Positions 23,894 to 33,967 of a stretch of 64,000 nt of DNA are shown here, in pieces. The DNA lies in contig NC_135056.1 of assembly GCF_051014685.1 (NCBI RefSeq), positions 7,068,001-7,132,000 on the forward strand. The letters are read 5' to 3'. The translations under genes and the position numbers were made by a program. A model generated the notes under the pieces. That model saw only the letters and a list, made by a program, of their open reading frames with translations. It was not told the origin of the DNA and ran no database searches. Position 1 is the stretch's first letter. Every line of letters starts with the position of its first letter. The DNA comes from Ptiloglossa arizonensis. Lineage: Eukaryota; Arthropoda; Insecta; Hymenoptera; Colletidae.

Positions 23894-24521
23894 GGTTGTT
23901 TAATAAGTTTTGTTGTTTGATAAAACTTACTGAACAGTACTGTTTAATGTAGTACTGTTCAATGTAGTACGGTTCAATATAGTACTGTTCAATGTAGTAC
24001 TGTCCAATGTAGTACTGTTCAATGTAGTACTGTTGAATTAGTACTGTTCAATGTAGTATTGTCCAATGTGTTCTATTCAATATAGTACTGTTCGATGTAG
24101 TACTGTTCAATGCAGTACTGGTCAATGTAGTACTGTTCAATGCAGTACTGTCCAATATAGTACTGTTCAATGTAGTACTGTGCAATGTAGTACTGTTCAA
24201 TGCAGTACTGGTCAATATAGTATTGTTCAATGTAGTACTGTCCTATATAGTACTGTTCAATGTAGTACTGTTCAATGTAGTACTGTCCTATATAGTACTG
24301 TTTAATGTAGTACTGTCCAATATAGTACTGTTCAATGTAGTACTGTCCAATATAGTACTGTGCAATGTAGTACTGTTCAATGCAGTACTGTTCAATATAG
24401 TACTGTCCAATATAGTACTGTTCTATGTAGTACTGTCCAATATGGTATTGTTCAATGTAGTACTGTTCAATGTAGTAGGGTTCAATAAGTTTTATCGAAT
24501 TACAAAACTTATTAAACAACC
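23894..24521. mobile_element. TA-flanked composite: mariner-end hairpins bracketing a 15 bp array
   Basis: The left boundary is TA then GGTTGTTTAATAAGTTTTG, which folds at once with AAAACTTACTGAACAG (hairpin 23894-23937). The right boundary is a second hairpin, GTTCAATAAGTTTTATCG against AAAACTTATTAAACAACC (24480-24521), followed by TA. These ends match the terminal repeats of the element at 9916-10115. Everything between the hairpins is the 15 bp array described separately. The simplest reading is a MITE of this family whose interior was replaced by an array grown from its own terminal sequence. Confidence 0.75.
23938..24480. repeat. 15 bp minisatellite, about 36 copies, open in several frames
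   Basis: The unit is TACTGTTCAATGTAG with variants (CTGTCCAATATAG, CTGGTCAATGCAG, CTGTCCTATATAG). The 15 bp period holds closely, so successive 60-base stretches are in the same phase. Because 15 is a multiple of three and the unit lacks stops in several frames, long repetitive frames are open on both strands: plus 24066-24305 and 24223-24531, minus 24073-24552 with a YYIEQ/YYIGQ pentapeptide. Openness follows from the unit itself and is not evidence of a gene. Confidence 0.9.
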
Positions 24522-24666
24522 TAGTATTTGATTCGTGTCTTTGTAAGTACAAATAGGTTATGAAATATTTAATAACGAAGACCGTGAAGTTGCACGATAG
24601 GGTAATAAGAATTTGTTACAAGCAGACAAAAAAGAAACACCTGTGAGTGAGAGTGTACTCCATTTG

Positions 24667-25340
24667 TAATTTAATCTGAAATTAGTGAGCAGTTAATCAT
24701 CACTTCGTTGTTGCATTGCTCACAACCAGGTGGATTCAGTTTCTTCTTAAGGTACCCGTGGTTAATTTAAAAATGTTCTCAATCGAGTCATTATTATATA
24801 CTCTTTTTTTTCATAGAATATAGTCACCGATCAAAAATGTTCGTATTGTAGGGGTTTTGTCCTTTGATTTATGTTCTAGGTTACGAAGTACCTTGGTTAT
24901 GAAGGTTTACCATGAAGTCAATTTCTTAGTTTCATTTGACGCATGTGTTGTCACTTCTGCTGTTGCCATAGATTCTTATCAAGCATTGCAATTTTCACGG
25001 TTAAATATTGTTCATTTATACACACACACACACACACACACATACAAATATATATACAACACACGTGTCAAGTGAAGGTAAGAAATTGATGTCATGGTAA
25101 AACTTCATAACCTAGGTACTTCGTAACCTAGAACGTTGGTCAAAGAACAAAATCCCTACAATATGAACATTTTTTATCATTGACTGTATTGTATGGAAAA
25201 AAAAGAATATAATAATGACCCAAATGAGAACATTTTCAAATTACCTATGAATACCTTAAGAAAAAAATGAATCTACCTCGTTGTTAGTAGTGCAACAACG
25301 AAGTGACAATTAACAGCTTACTAATTTGAGATTAAGTTCC
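24667..25340. repeat. Long palindrome: arms of ~283 bp, ~108 bp loop
   Basis: The left arm 24667-24951 and right arm 25060-25340 are reverse complements along their full length with small gaps. Paired landmarks are TTAATCTGAAATTAGTGAGC / GCTTACTAATTTGAGATTAA, CACTTCGTTGTTGCA / TGCAACAACGAAGTG, ATGTTCTCAA / AATGAGAACAT, GTAGGGGTTTTGTCC / AACAAAATCCCTAC, CTAGGTTACGAAGTACC / GGTACTTCGTAACCTAG and GGTTATGAAGGTTTACCATG / CATGGTAAAACTTCATAACC. Identity is roughly 85%. The loop contains a CA microsatellite (25020-25042). It has no transposase frame and no clear target duplication. It could be a foldback transposon or an inverted duplication; transcribed, it would form a long double-stranded RNA hairpin. 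Confidence 0.85.
25020..25042. repeat. (CA)n microsatellite in the palindrome loop
   Basis: About eleven CA dinucleotides in a row, followed by a degenerate TATA-rich stretch, between the two palindrome arms. Confidence 0.9.
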
Positions 25341-28300
25341 ATAATAATAGATCTTTTAACTGGTATCTTGAACTCTTACGTAGACATGTATTTGAGTTAT
25401 ATTTTTATACAAGAATTAGGATTAGAACTTCAGAAAAGTTACGATCCAGAGACTTCTAACTCTTCGTTAAATTCGAACATTATAAATGGTAACAATTTAA
25501 CCGGTTTGATAGTCTTTCCCATTGTTTTCTAATCATAAATAAAATAAAGAGTTTAGAGGATTCGAATCGTAATAGCGAAAATACGTTTTGCTTGAATCTA
25601 TATAGAAAATAACATTTCATATTCATTTCACCATTTCAAGGTTTCTTTGTATACCAAATGTTTTTGAAACGAGAGCAAAAATATTCAAATGTTTTTTTTA
25701 CTGTAGGTTTCTGTATTTTATACGTTGCATCTTTGTGGCTAGTATTTGTCATAAAAATATTTCAAATAGAATCGTTTCATATACCATGAACACGTAACAA
25801 ATATTGGATTTCAAATAGTGACGAAAAATTTTAGAAACGTAAATATAATATGAACAAAGGTCACGTTTAATGATATTTGATTTTTTATACGACTCTTCGT
25901 TTTCGACGTACGATTTATAGAATTAGGGAGAAAAACAGATCAATTCCGAGTTAAAGGAAATAGGATACCACGAATAAAGGGGTGAACAGCGTCGAGTAAT
26001 TTTTGCTTAGTCACATGCTGTGGGAAGGCTGATTCAATCTTTTAACTCAATACTATTCCTTTCAGAGCTGTTCTTTCTTTCTTTTATGAATACGATTTGG
26101 TTGAGGTTCGTTACTCGTTATTTTTACTTATGTAGGTATTTCTAAACATGTATTATCATATGGTGGGATTATTATTATTATTATTGTACTATTATTATTA
26201 TAATTATTATTATTTTCTGCACTAAGTAATCAAAGCCAACTGTATACATATTTTAATCTTATAACAATTATTTTAATTTTATTATCGCTACTTTTTTTTA
26301 CATTTTGTAGAACATTCTTTTTTTTTCACTAATTTATCGAACTCTTATCGTAATTGTAGTAAATACACAGTTCATTTCGATCATAATGTCTGCCAATTTT
26401 CATTATTCCAACAAAACCATCACTGATATTAATTATCAAGCACGTGTATAGATTTCTCGTGCCACATTATTCGATGAATCCGTTATCAAAAATCATTCTC
26501 ACCCCTTAATTTGTAACAAAATCAACGCCTCATTAACGGAATACCGGTGCAAGTTTCTCGAAACCTTTCTAATCGTTTATACTACGCTATTCCAAATTTA
26601 GAAACGAATAAATCAATCTATCCGAGGTACAGTTACGTTTAAAAAGAAATTTTGATACAAAATCAGCGATACTACACATTTCAGTTTTATCAAGATTCAG
26701 TATCGTTATTTTTGTTTACGTTACAGTTCGTAAATAACGACTATGCTGTTGTCTACTTCGATCGATCAGAATTAATTCGATAATAACATTCGATACGCAT
26801 AAAAATATCGTTATTGGTAACGACGAGCAAGTTATTTGTAAAAAGATCAGAGGTGTTTGAAAAAATTCCCTTTTAAATGAAATTGCACTTCCGGTACATT
26901 GATTTACTCGTTCCTAAATTGGAAATGGCTTGATACAAGTGATTGGAAAGTTTTCGAGTCTAACTTGCTCCTGTATACCGTACCCCAAAGAGTCAGGGGT
27001 GTTTTTTCCAAGATTTCTCCACGTAAAAAAAAGAAGAGAAAATAAAGAAAGAAAAAAGTAAAATTAACGATTAATGGACAAACGTATTATCCCATTCGTG
27101 GTCGAAGCTACAATTTCGATTTACTCTCAGCCAAGGAATCGCACTCTGTACCTCGGCCACCCTGTACAGTCATAGATTCTTATCACCCTCCTCGGCGCAA
27201 GGATTACGATCTTGTTAAAAATTTCGTACCACGCTGTTAGCTTTTTACGTTCGCGACCGAACGAATGGATCGGAATATTCATTCTCTTCTTTCTTTTTCC
27301 CCCTCGATTCCCTATCGGTGGCGCAAAGTTCGGTTAAAATCGGAGCGTCGCACTTCTCCGCGATTTCCTTATAAGTCGGCCACAAATGAACGAGGAGATT
27401 GAAACTGAAATAAGAACGGAAACAAACGAACGGTAGACATTATCGGGGCGAAGTACGAAGAGTTCTCGGCTCGATTTCGAGGCGTTGGTCGCTCCGTGTG
27501 CAAGCGTACCGGAAATGGGTGGATCGGTGATGGTTCAGGGCTCGCAGCCGAAATCACGATTCCACCGTTACTCGAAACTCAAGACGTATGTAAATAAAAC
27601 ACCGTGTACACGGGACTTTTGTTTGAAAAATATTTTTAAATCCGGGGGTGGCGTGTCGTTCCGTGTTCCGTGACTCACGTAAATGGTTTCCTGTCTCGGT
27701 AGGTGGTGGTGGAGGGAGAGGGCGTAGGATACGATTACCCGAAGAAGAAAGATAGGCATTGTTACCTCCGTGATCGAGCTTCTCTTTGAAATCGATGCCG
27801 GCACAAAGGGAGAGACTGCGCGATGGAAATGAAAGCGAAACGAGCCTGTATTTTAACGAATTTACGTGTCCGTTGGCCGCGTTTTAATTACGGTGTGCCA
27901 TCGCTGCGGGATACTCCGTGTCTAAATTTCGGTTAATTTTATTCTTTTCGGGGACACGACCGGTGCGATATCGTTGACGACGACGCGGCCCGCGAAATAA
28001 TCCGCGACAATTTTTGGGACGTAGCTGGACGATGCTGGGGAATGATTCAATTAACGCCACTTCTGTTGTTTCTTTCGTTCCGTATTAACGATTTAAAGGT
28101 GTGCCATTTTCTCTGACAACGTGGTACACCTCTTCCGGTCTCTCGTAGTGGTTTCTTTTGAAAGTCTGTATTTCAGCAGGCACGTTATTGCATTAATTAT
28201 CACGTTGTGTGTACGACAGTCTCTCGTAGATGTCACTACTTCTGGACGTCTGTAGCTGAATATGTATGCACGTTATTGGGTTAATTACTTGGTTGAGTAT

Positions 28301-30987
28301 ACAAATACGTGAAATTAGGGGAATTAGTTTAAGGAAGAAAGGAAAGAACGAGGAGACGTTCGATTTATTTTTTTATACGTTTTATCTTTCGTACGTTTTA
28401 TCTTTTCGTACGTTTTATCTTTTAGTTTGTCATATCATTTTAACGTCAGAACTACCGACGGTACGTATTGAAAATTAATTTACAACGGGTTACGCATTTT
28501 CTGTATATCTTTAACTTTAATGTCCAAATCGATACTTCTGTAATCAAAGTTTATTACACTTGCGTTTAGTGTCATAGAAACACTGATGTTACGAGTAAAA
28601 TCAACGCAACATAATATGTATAATTAAGTATCGAATTTACGTTCATTGATTGTATTGTGTAAGTCTTTTGCGATACAATAATAGCATTTAGTGTTAGTTT
28701 CTTCCTTTGAACATATTCCTACTCGTTTATCGCATAAGTGTCTTCGAAGTTAGACAGTGAAAGGGTAAATTAATTTACGAGTACTATTAGTTGTCCATTT
28801 CTATAATTGTCCACGAATATTACATACGAAGACACCGTTAATAATTAAGTAATTTAAAAAAAAAGTTTGAAACAGATCGAACCCCTTGGCAGTTTTATTG
28901 TTAAATATCGTAGCATCGGAATGAAAACTAGAATCGTGACTATTCGTAAATAAATTTTTTAAGGTTACAAGGTAACGTAATTTGCGAATTTCTCTTTCTT
29001 TCGAACGAAACAATTCGTTCCTAAAATATCCAAACTCGTCCCTTTGTGCAATCGGAAACGATTGCACCTTGCACGTGCATTATTGCATTTACGAAATCTA
29101 TGGAATCGTGGAAACTTACAAATTTCATAAACGTACAATTTTTCTCTCTCTCTCTCTCTCTTACTCTCTCGAAATCCAACAACGAGGATCGACCGGTTCC
29201 AATTTTTAGAATCTTAGTCGCAAGTAAAAATAATCGATCGTTAAACACGTCGCTTATTATTTAATAGCATTTCTCGTGACATTAACGTTATTCGAAAATT
29301 ACGAGTATCGGGGTTCATTTATCGTGGCGTCGGTCATTAGCGAACCCTACAGCGTCATTGGAAAGTACGTAGCTGGTCACCGCTGACCTCACGGGAGTCA
29401 CCATAGTTAATGCACCTGTTCGTGCGCGCTGCTTTCTATGGTTGACATTATTCGACCGTTTCTACTGTACCTTCATCGACCGTACAAGCTCCACGAATAT
29501 TACATCGGTATGTTTCGACGTTTTTCGTATCGATACCTAATTCACGAGACACTAGATGAGTAATATTAAAAATTCAGCACATTTAAAGTATCATGTAATG
29601 AAACGTCAATTTGTAACGTCATTTCGAAACGAAGATCGACTTCGAGACTCGAGATACCGCGTTTAAATTTAACAAAGTAACTTTAAATCGGAGTTAACAG
29701 CACACATGTATCTCTTATTGCGATTTATCGCGATCATAAATTGAATCAATTCATAAGAATGTAATGTAGAAAGTTTCATTAAGGATACTATAACATTCTT
29801 AATCGAATACAAGAATATTTTTTGAGGGAAGAGTAAGTTTTACTGACTCTACTTTGCATTTAACAATAACGGTATTGGAAACGAACAAGAGTAATTAGAA
29901 TTTCTTGTTCATTTAAAAACAACTGTAGAGAAAACTCGTTTCGTTTCATAAGTTAGGATCTTTTTAGGAGAATATTCTTTGATTAAGTAACCACGTGTTT
30001 GAAAATAAAAATTACTAGTACGTGAAACATTTACATGCAGCTGATAATAATAAAACTAATCATTTAGAAACCATTCACAGATACATAAGCACATCCTGTT
30101 TAGTAAAGAGTTTGTACAAAATTTTAATCAGATTAAACATCAGAATTAAAAAATTCTCTACTATTATTTGTAACTGTTGATGGTTTGTAAATTATTATTT
30201 TTATTTTTACGAGTCTGACATTAATTTTTACAAACGAATAACTTCTATCTTCGAACACCTGATTTCGTAACCTTACAGTACATTCCTGAAGAGGTTCCAA
30301 AGCATGAGCCATTTTGTCTAAATAAGAAAGTGCTTTGAAAATTCAATTATTAATATTAAATACAGGTATGGGCTTACATTATTTATGTTTCAAGATGAGA
30401 TTAGAAATACATAGATAATTTCTAAACAAGGTTTCTAAATAGATTTATATGGAGCAAGATGCTGGCCTGCATACCAACGCGGACAGATGCCGTGGTTAGT
30501 ATCGCTGTTGAATATTTGATAACACGGTACCTTGAAGACTAAATCAGAGCATCGCGAGGGAACAAACGAATTTAAGCCGAACAAACAACGACCGGTCGTT
30601 GCAACTCTGCATTATTACTCAAGATATCGTATGGGAGTGCACATTGATACGTCACATTGGTGTACGTGAGTCCTTTTTCTCTCAGCCAATTTAACATGGT
30701 AAGTTCTGAAAAACAATCGAATCATTTTCATTGAAAACTCAAAACACTCGATTGTGTCGAATAATAATAGCTATAAAAAGTCTTTATGACACCGTGCGAG
30801 AAAATATTACACAAACCTGTACGCGAACAGAACCGTGTAAAGAACTCGATTGTCGTTAAGTCTAACTTCTAAGTTAAAAATAAAAAAGAGAATTCGTTAA
30901 GTTAAAGATTATTAAGTCGAACTAAAACAAGAAAATCTATCAACCTAGTAAAATATTTAATCCTGTTAACAATTATACCCTACTGTA
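25341..30987. other. No gene recognised; microsatellites and CpG-rich islands
   Basis: 25341-27080 is AT-rich with an (ATT)n-type run at 26168-26215. 27090-28090 is CpG-rich, with overlapping frames of 60-78 codons on both strands and no domain. 28376-28424 holds three copies of an 18 bp unit (CGTTTTATCTTTCGTA type). A TC run lies at 29143-29161. 29280-29470 is a short CpG-rich patch. 29500-30980 is AT-rich and featureless to my reading. No RNA gene or promoter was supportable. Confidence 0.4.
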
Positions 30988-31300
30988 TGCAAGGAAGTAG
31001 AATGCACATGCATCGTTGCACTTTAAAAAAGAAAAGAAAAATGATTCTTAAAACATAACGCCAGTTACGTTCTGAAATAGTTGCATGGACCACCCTGTAC
31101 ATAATTTTACCGGTATCTGGAACGGGAAGAATGCAAAGAAGTAGAATGCACATGCACCGGTGCACTTATAAAAAGAAAAAGAAAAAAAAAGAGAAGATTC
31201 CCGTTCGAACCATTCGTCTTCGTTCTTTGACATTTCTCTTTAACCACACTACGATAACCCAGTTACGAGTTAAAATAGTTGCACGGGCCATCCTGTAAAT
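30988..31300. repeat. Two-copy repeat, ~145 bp and ~170 bp units
   Basis: GAAGTAGAATGCACATGCA(T/C)CG(T/G)TGCACTT, then an AAAAAGAAAAGAAAA tract, then CAGTTACG, then AAATAGTTGCA(T/C)GG and CC(A/T)CCTGTA occur at 30992-31102 and again at 31139-31300. The second unit has an extra stretch of some 40 bp (31190-31245). The end motif (ATAGTTGCATGGACCACCCTGTA type) looks like the terminus of a dispersed insect repeat; isolated relatives at 21619 and 27155 are weaker. Confidence 0.7.
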
Positions 31301-32369
31301 AATTCCATTGAATTCAGAACGGAGTGGAACGATCGAAAGCATCCGCGGATGATAGAAATAAATTTGATTTAAACTAATTTAAGCACGGATAATTATGGCA
31401 ATTAACATCGGGACGGGATCGTTCGGATATCAATCCGGTACCGGAAGAACGAACGAAAGCATCGGCGGAAAACCAATAGAACCTTTCAGATGGCCTTAAT
31501 AAATGTACCGTGAATCGGCTTGCGCACCCGGAAGGAAATCAGATTACGCATTTATCGAAGAAAATTAATTTCAAGCACAAAGACCTTTCAGCGACGCGGC
31601 GTCCGAACGAGTACGTGTTTCGTGCACACCTTCGTAGGGTACACGTACCGCTTTATGAAACTTGGTGCAGTCGAGCTGTCGATAATATGCGATACTCGGT
31701 ACCAGGGTATTGTAACCGGTCTCTTTTTACCATCCCCTGCCTCTTTTTCGCTAAGTAGTCGATAAAAAAAGAAGCGTTTCGAATTCTTCGGACACCTTTG
31801 ATGCACGCCCGATTATCCAGGCTTCACGGTTCGCATGGAATCATTTCGTTGGTGTTTCACGAGAGATACGAGATCTCGCGGGGCGTAGACAAGATGGAGG
31901 CACGTTATAACGCTTGTAACTTCCTTGATTAAGTCGCGCTTCAACGAAATCGATGGAGAAGTGGCTGCAAGAAAGAGGCGGAAAAGAACGATGTAAGGTG
32001 GAAAGAGGTGTGTTCGGTTCTGTGCGCGGCTACGATGAAAGCAGTTCCCATTCGGCGTGTTTTATACGTACACGTACGTGTACACACGATGCCCATACAC
32101 GTGCGCGGAAGTATAGATAGACACTAGGTGCATGGAGATTTACGTCGAGTGCAGCGGAATAAATTCTTATTCGAGGAGACGGGGAAATCGTATCAATCGC
32201 GTCGATAAAATCGCGGGACGATCGAGACGCGTTTCGCGACGCCGAGTCTTGGTGAAAAAATAATTAATTACGCGAATCGTGCATCGCGGGACCTTCGTGC
32301 GTACTTGCGTTTGCAATCAACTGGTAGCTTTGAATCACGGGATGGGGGAATGTTGGCCAAATTGGAGTT
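31301..32369. other. CpG-rich island; no gene recognised
   Basis: Varied CpG-rich sequence. Two similar phrases, GAACGATCGAAAGCATCCGCGG (near 31327) and GAACGAACGAAAGCATCGGCGG (near 31447), lie 120 bp apart, perhaps an old duplication. Overlapping frames at 31510-31806 on both strands look incidental. Could be conserved non-coding DNA. Confidence 0.4.
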
Positions 32370-33190
32370 TCGATAGTTTCTTAAAACGACAAATATAATT
32401 GTATAGAGGTCTGATGCATCCGGAGGTATTATATTTGTCGACTGTTCGAATAAAATGAAAATTATGCACTTTTTCCCGATTTTCTTATATCGATAAATAT
32501 AGTTGTTTAGAGGTCTGATGCATCAAGAAGTATTTATTTGTCGATTTTTCGAATGAAATGAAAATTATACATTTGTTCGTTATTTTCTTATATCGATAAA
32601 TATAATTGTTTAGAGGTCTGGTGCACCAAGAGGGATTTATTTGTCGATTGTTCAAATGAAATGAAAATTATACATTTGTTTGTTATTTTCTTATATCGAT
32701 AAATATAATTGCTTAGAGGTCTGATGCATCCAAAGGTATTTATTTGTCGATTTATCGAATAAAATGAAAATTATACATTTGTTCGTTATTTTCTTATATC
32801 GATAAATATAATTGTTTAGATGTCTGTTCCATCAGGAGGGATTTATTTGTCGACTGTTCGAATAAAATGAAAATTATGCACTTTTTCCCGATTTTCTTAT
32901 ATCGATAAATATAGTTGTTTAGAGGTCTGATGCATCAAGAAGTATTTATTTGTCGATTTTTCGAATGAAATGAAAATTATACATTTGTTCGTTATTTTCT
33001 TATATCGATAAATATAATTGTTTAGATGTCTGTTCCATCAGGAGGGATTTATTTGTCGACTGTTCGAATAAAATGAAAATTGTGCATTTTTTCCCGATTT
33101 TCTTATATCGATAAATATAATTGTTTAGAGGTCTGATGCATCAAGAGGGATTTATTTGTCGATTGTTCGAATAAAGTGAAGGTTCGATGT
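32370..33190. repeat. Tandem array, 103 bp unit, eight copies
   Basis: The motif GAGGTCTGATGCATC (or GATGTCTGTTCCATC) starts at 32406, 32510, 32613, 32716, 32819, 32922, 33025 and 33128, a period of 103-104 bp. Each unit also contains TTCTTATATCGATAAATATA and TTTATTTGTCGA. Units fall into variants: those preceded by CACTTTTTCCCGATTTTC (units 2, 6 and, in part, 8) and those preceded by ATTTGTTCGTTATTTTC, and units 5 and 7 share GTTCCATCAGGAGGG. The order of variants suggests a higher-order repeat of about four units. TATCGATA resembles a DREF-type site, but its presence in a satellite is not evidence of regulation. Confidence 0.95.
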
Positions 33191-33758
33191 ATCTATAAGG
33201 AAGTAAAATACTTTTGTGGAATAAATGGGGAAAATATGTAGCAAAGAAGTGTATTGTATAATAATAATGCAAGAAGAGTTTTATAAATGTACAATACAAA
33301 TTAAATGTCTCGTTGCTTTCTTTGGAAAGATGAACTTTTCGATATCTTATTCGAGTGAATGAAAAAATCTAGTAAAACAAAGGTATTCTAAATTCTCATT
33401 TTATTTATTTATATCGAATGTTTAATATTCGAAAATGACCGATAATCTTCATTTTGTAGTCAACGAATAAACGACTGCTCGATGGACCGAAAATGTTTAA
33501 TTATTTTTTTAAATTGTACAAATCGAAAATATTCGTATCCAATTTTAATATCGGTTTACTTTAAATAATTAAAAAATAAAATTCGACGATTATACATTAT
33601 TATTCTCCCACTGATTTTAACAATCACGTTTTTCCATATACAATTCACATTTTTTAACAACTACCACTTTCGAACGAGGAATTGCTCAATAAAAAATGCT
33701 GTTGCACGTCGAAAAATATGCTTGATAATTGGGAGAATAAATTGAAAAATTCTGTTTA
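33191..33758. other. No gene recognised
   Basis: Strongly AT-rich DNA following the 103 bp array, with no frames above 60 codons apart from the start of one inside the next element. Confidence 0.4.
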
Positions 33759-33967
33759 TTAACCTCCGGTTGCTCGCGGTGGTGTAATTTGTACACCGGT
33801 AAATTTTCATTGTGGAAATCGAGTAGGAAAAATGTATTTCTCGAAAATAAATTTATTCTTAACTCAGCCTCTGCGTCGTCGTAAATAATCGTGTGTTTGC
33901 TCGCCGCATGGAATACACCGCGCGAACGATTTTGTGCCAGAAAGTCACGCGAGTAACAAAGAATTAA
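33759..33967. mobile_element. Probable TTAA-flanked MITE (piggyBac-like)
   Basis: TTAA at 33759-33762 is followed by CCTCCGGTTGCTCGCG. TTAA at 33964-33967 is preceded by CGCGAGTAACAAA, whose reverse complement (TTTGTTACTCGCG) matches the left end imperfectly. TTAA target sites and CG-rich short inverted ends are typical of piggyBac elements. The 209 bp interior includes a small palindrome around GTGTAATTTGTACACC. A minus-strand frame of 111 codons crosses it, starting beyond its right end, and has no transposase motif. The imperfect terminal match keeps confidence moderate. Confidence 0.5.

Noticed and set aside
31190..31220. GGTTCGAACGG B-box-like motif with a following T-run on the minus strand
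   Set aside because: No A box at a proper distance and no cloverleaf; likely chance within the repeat pair.
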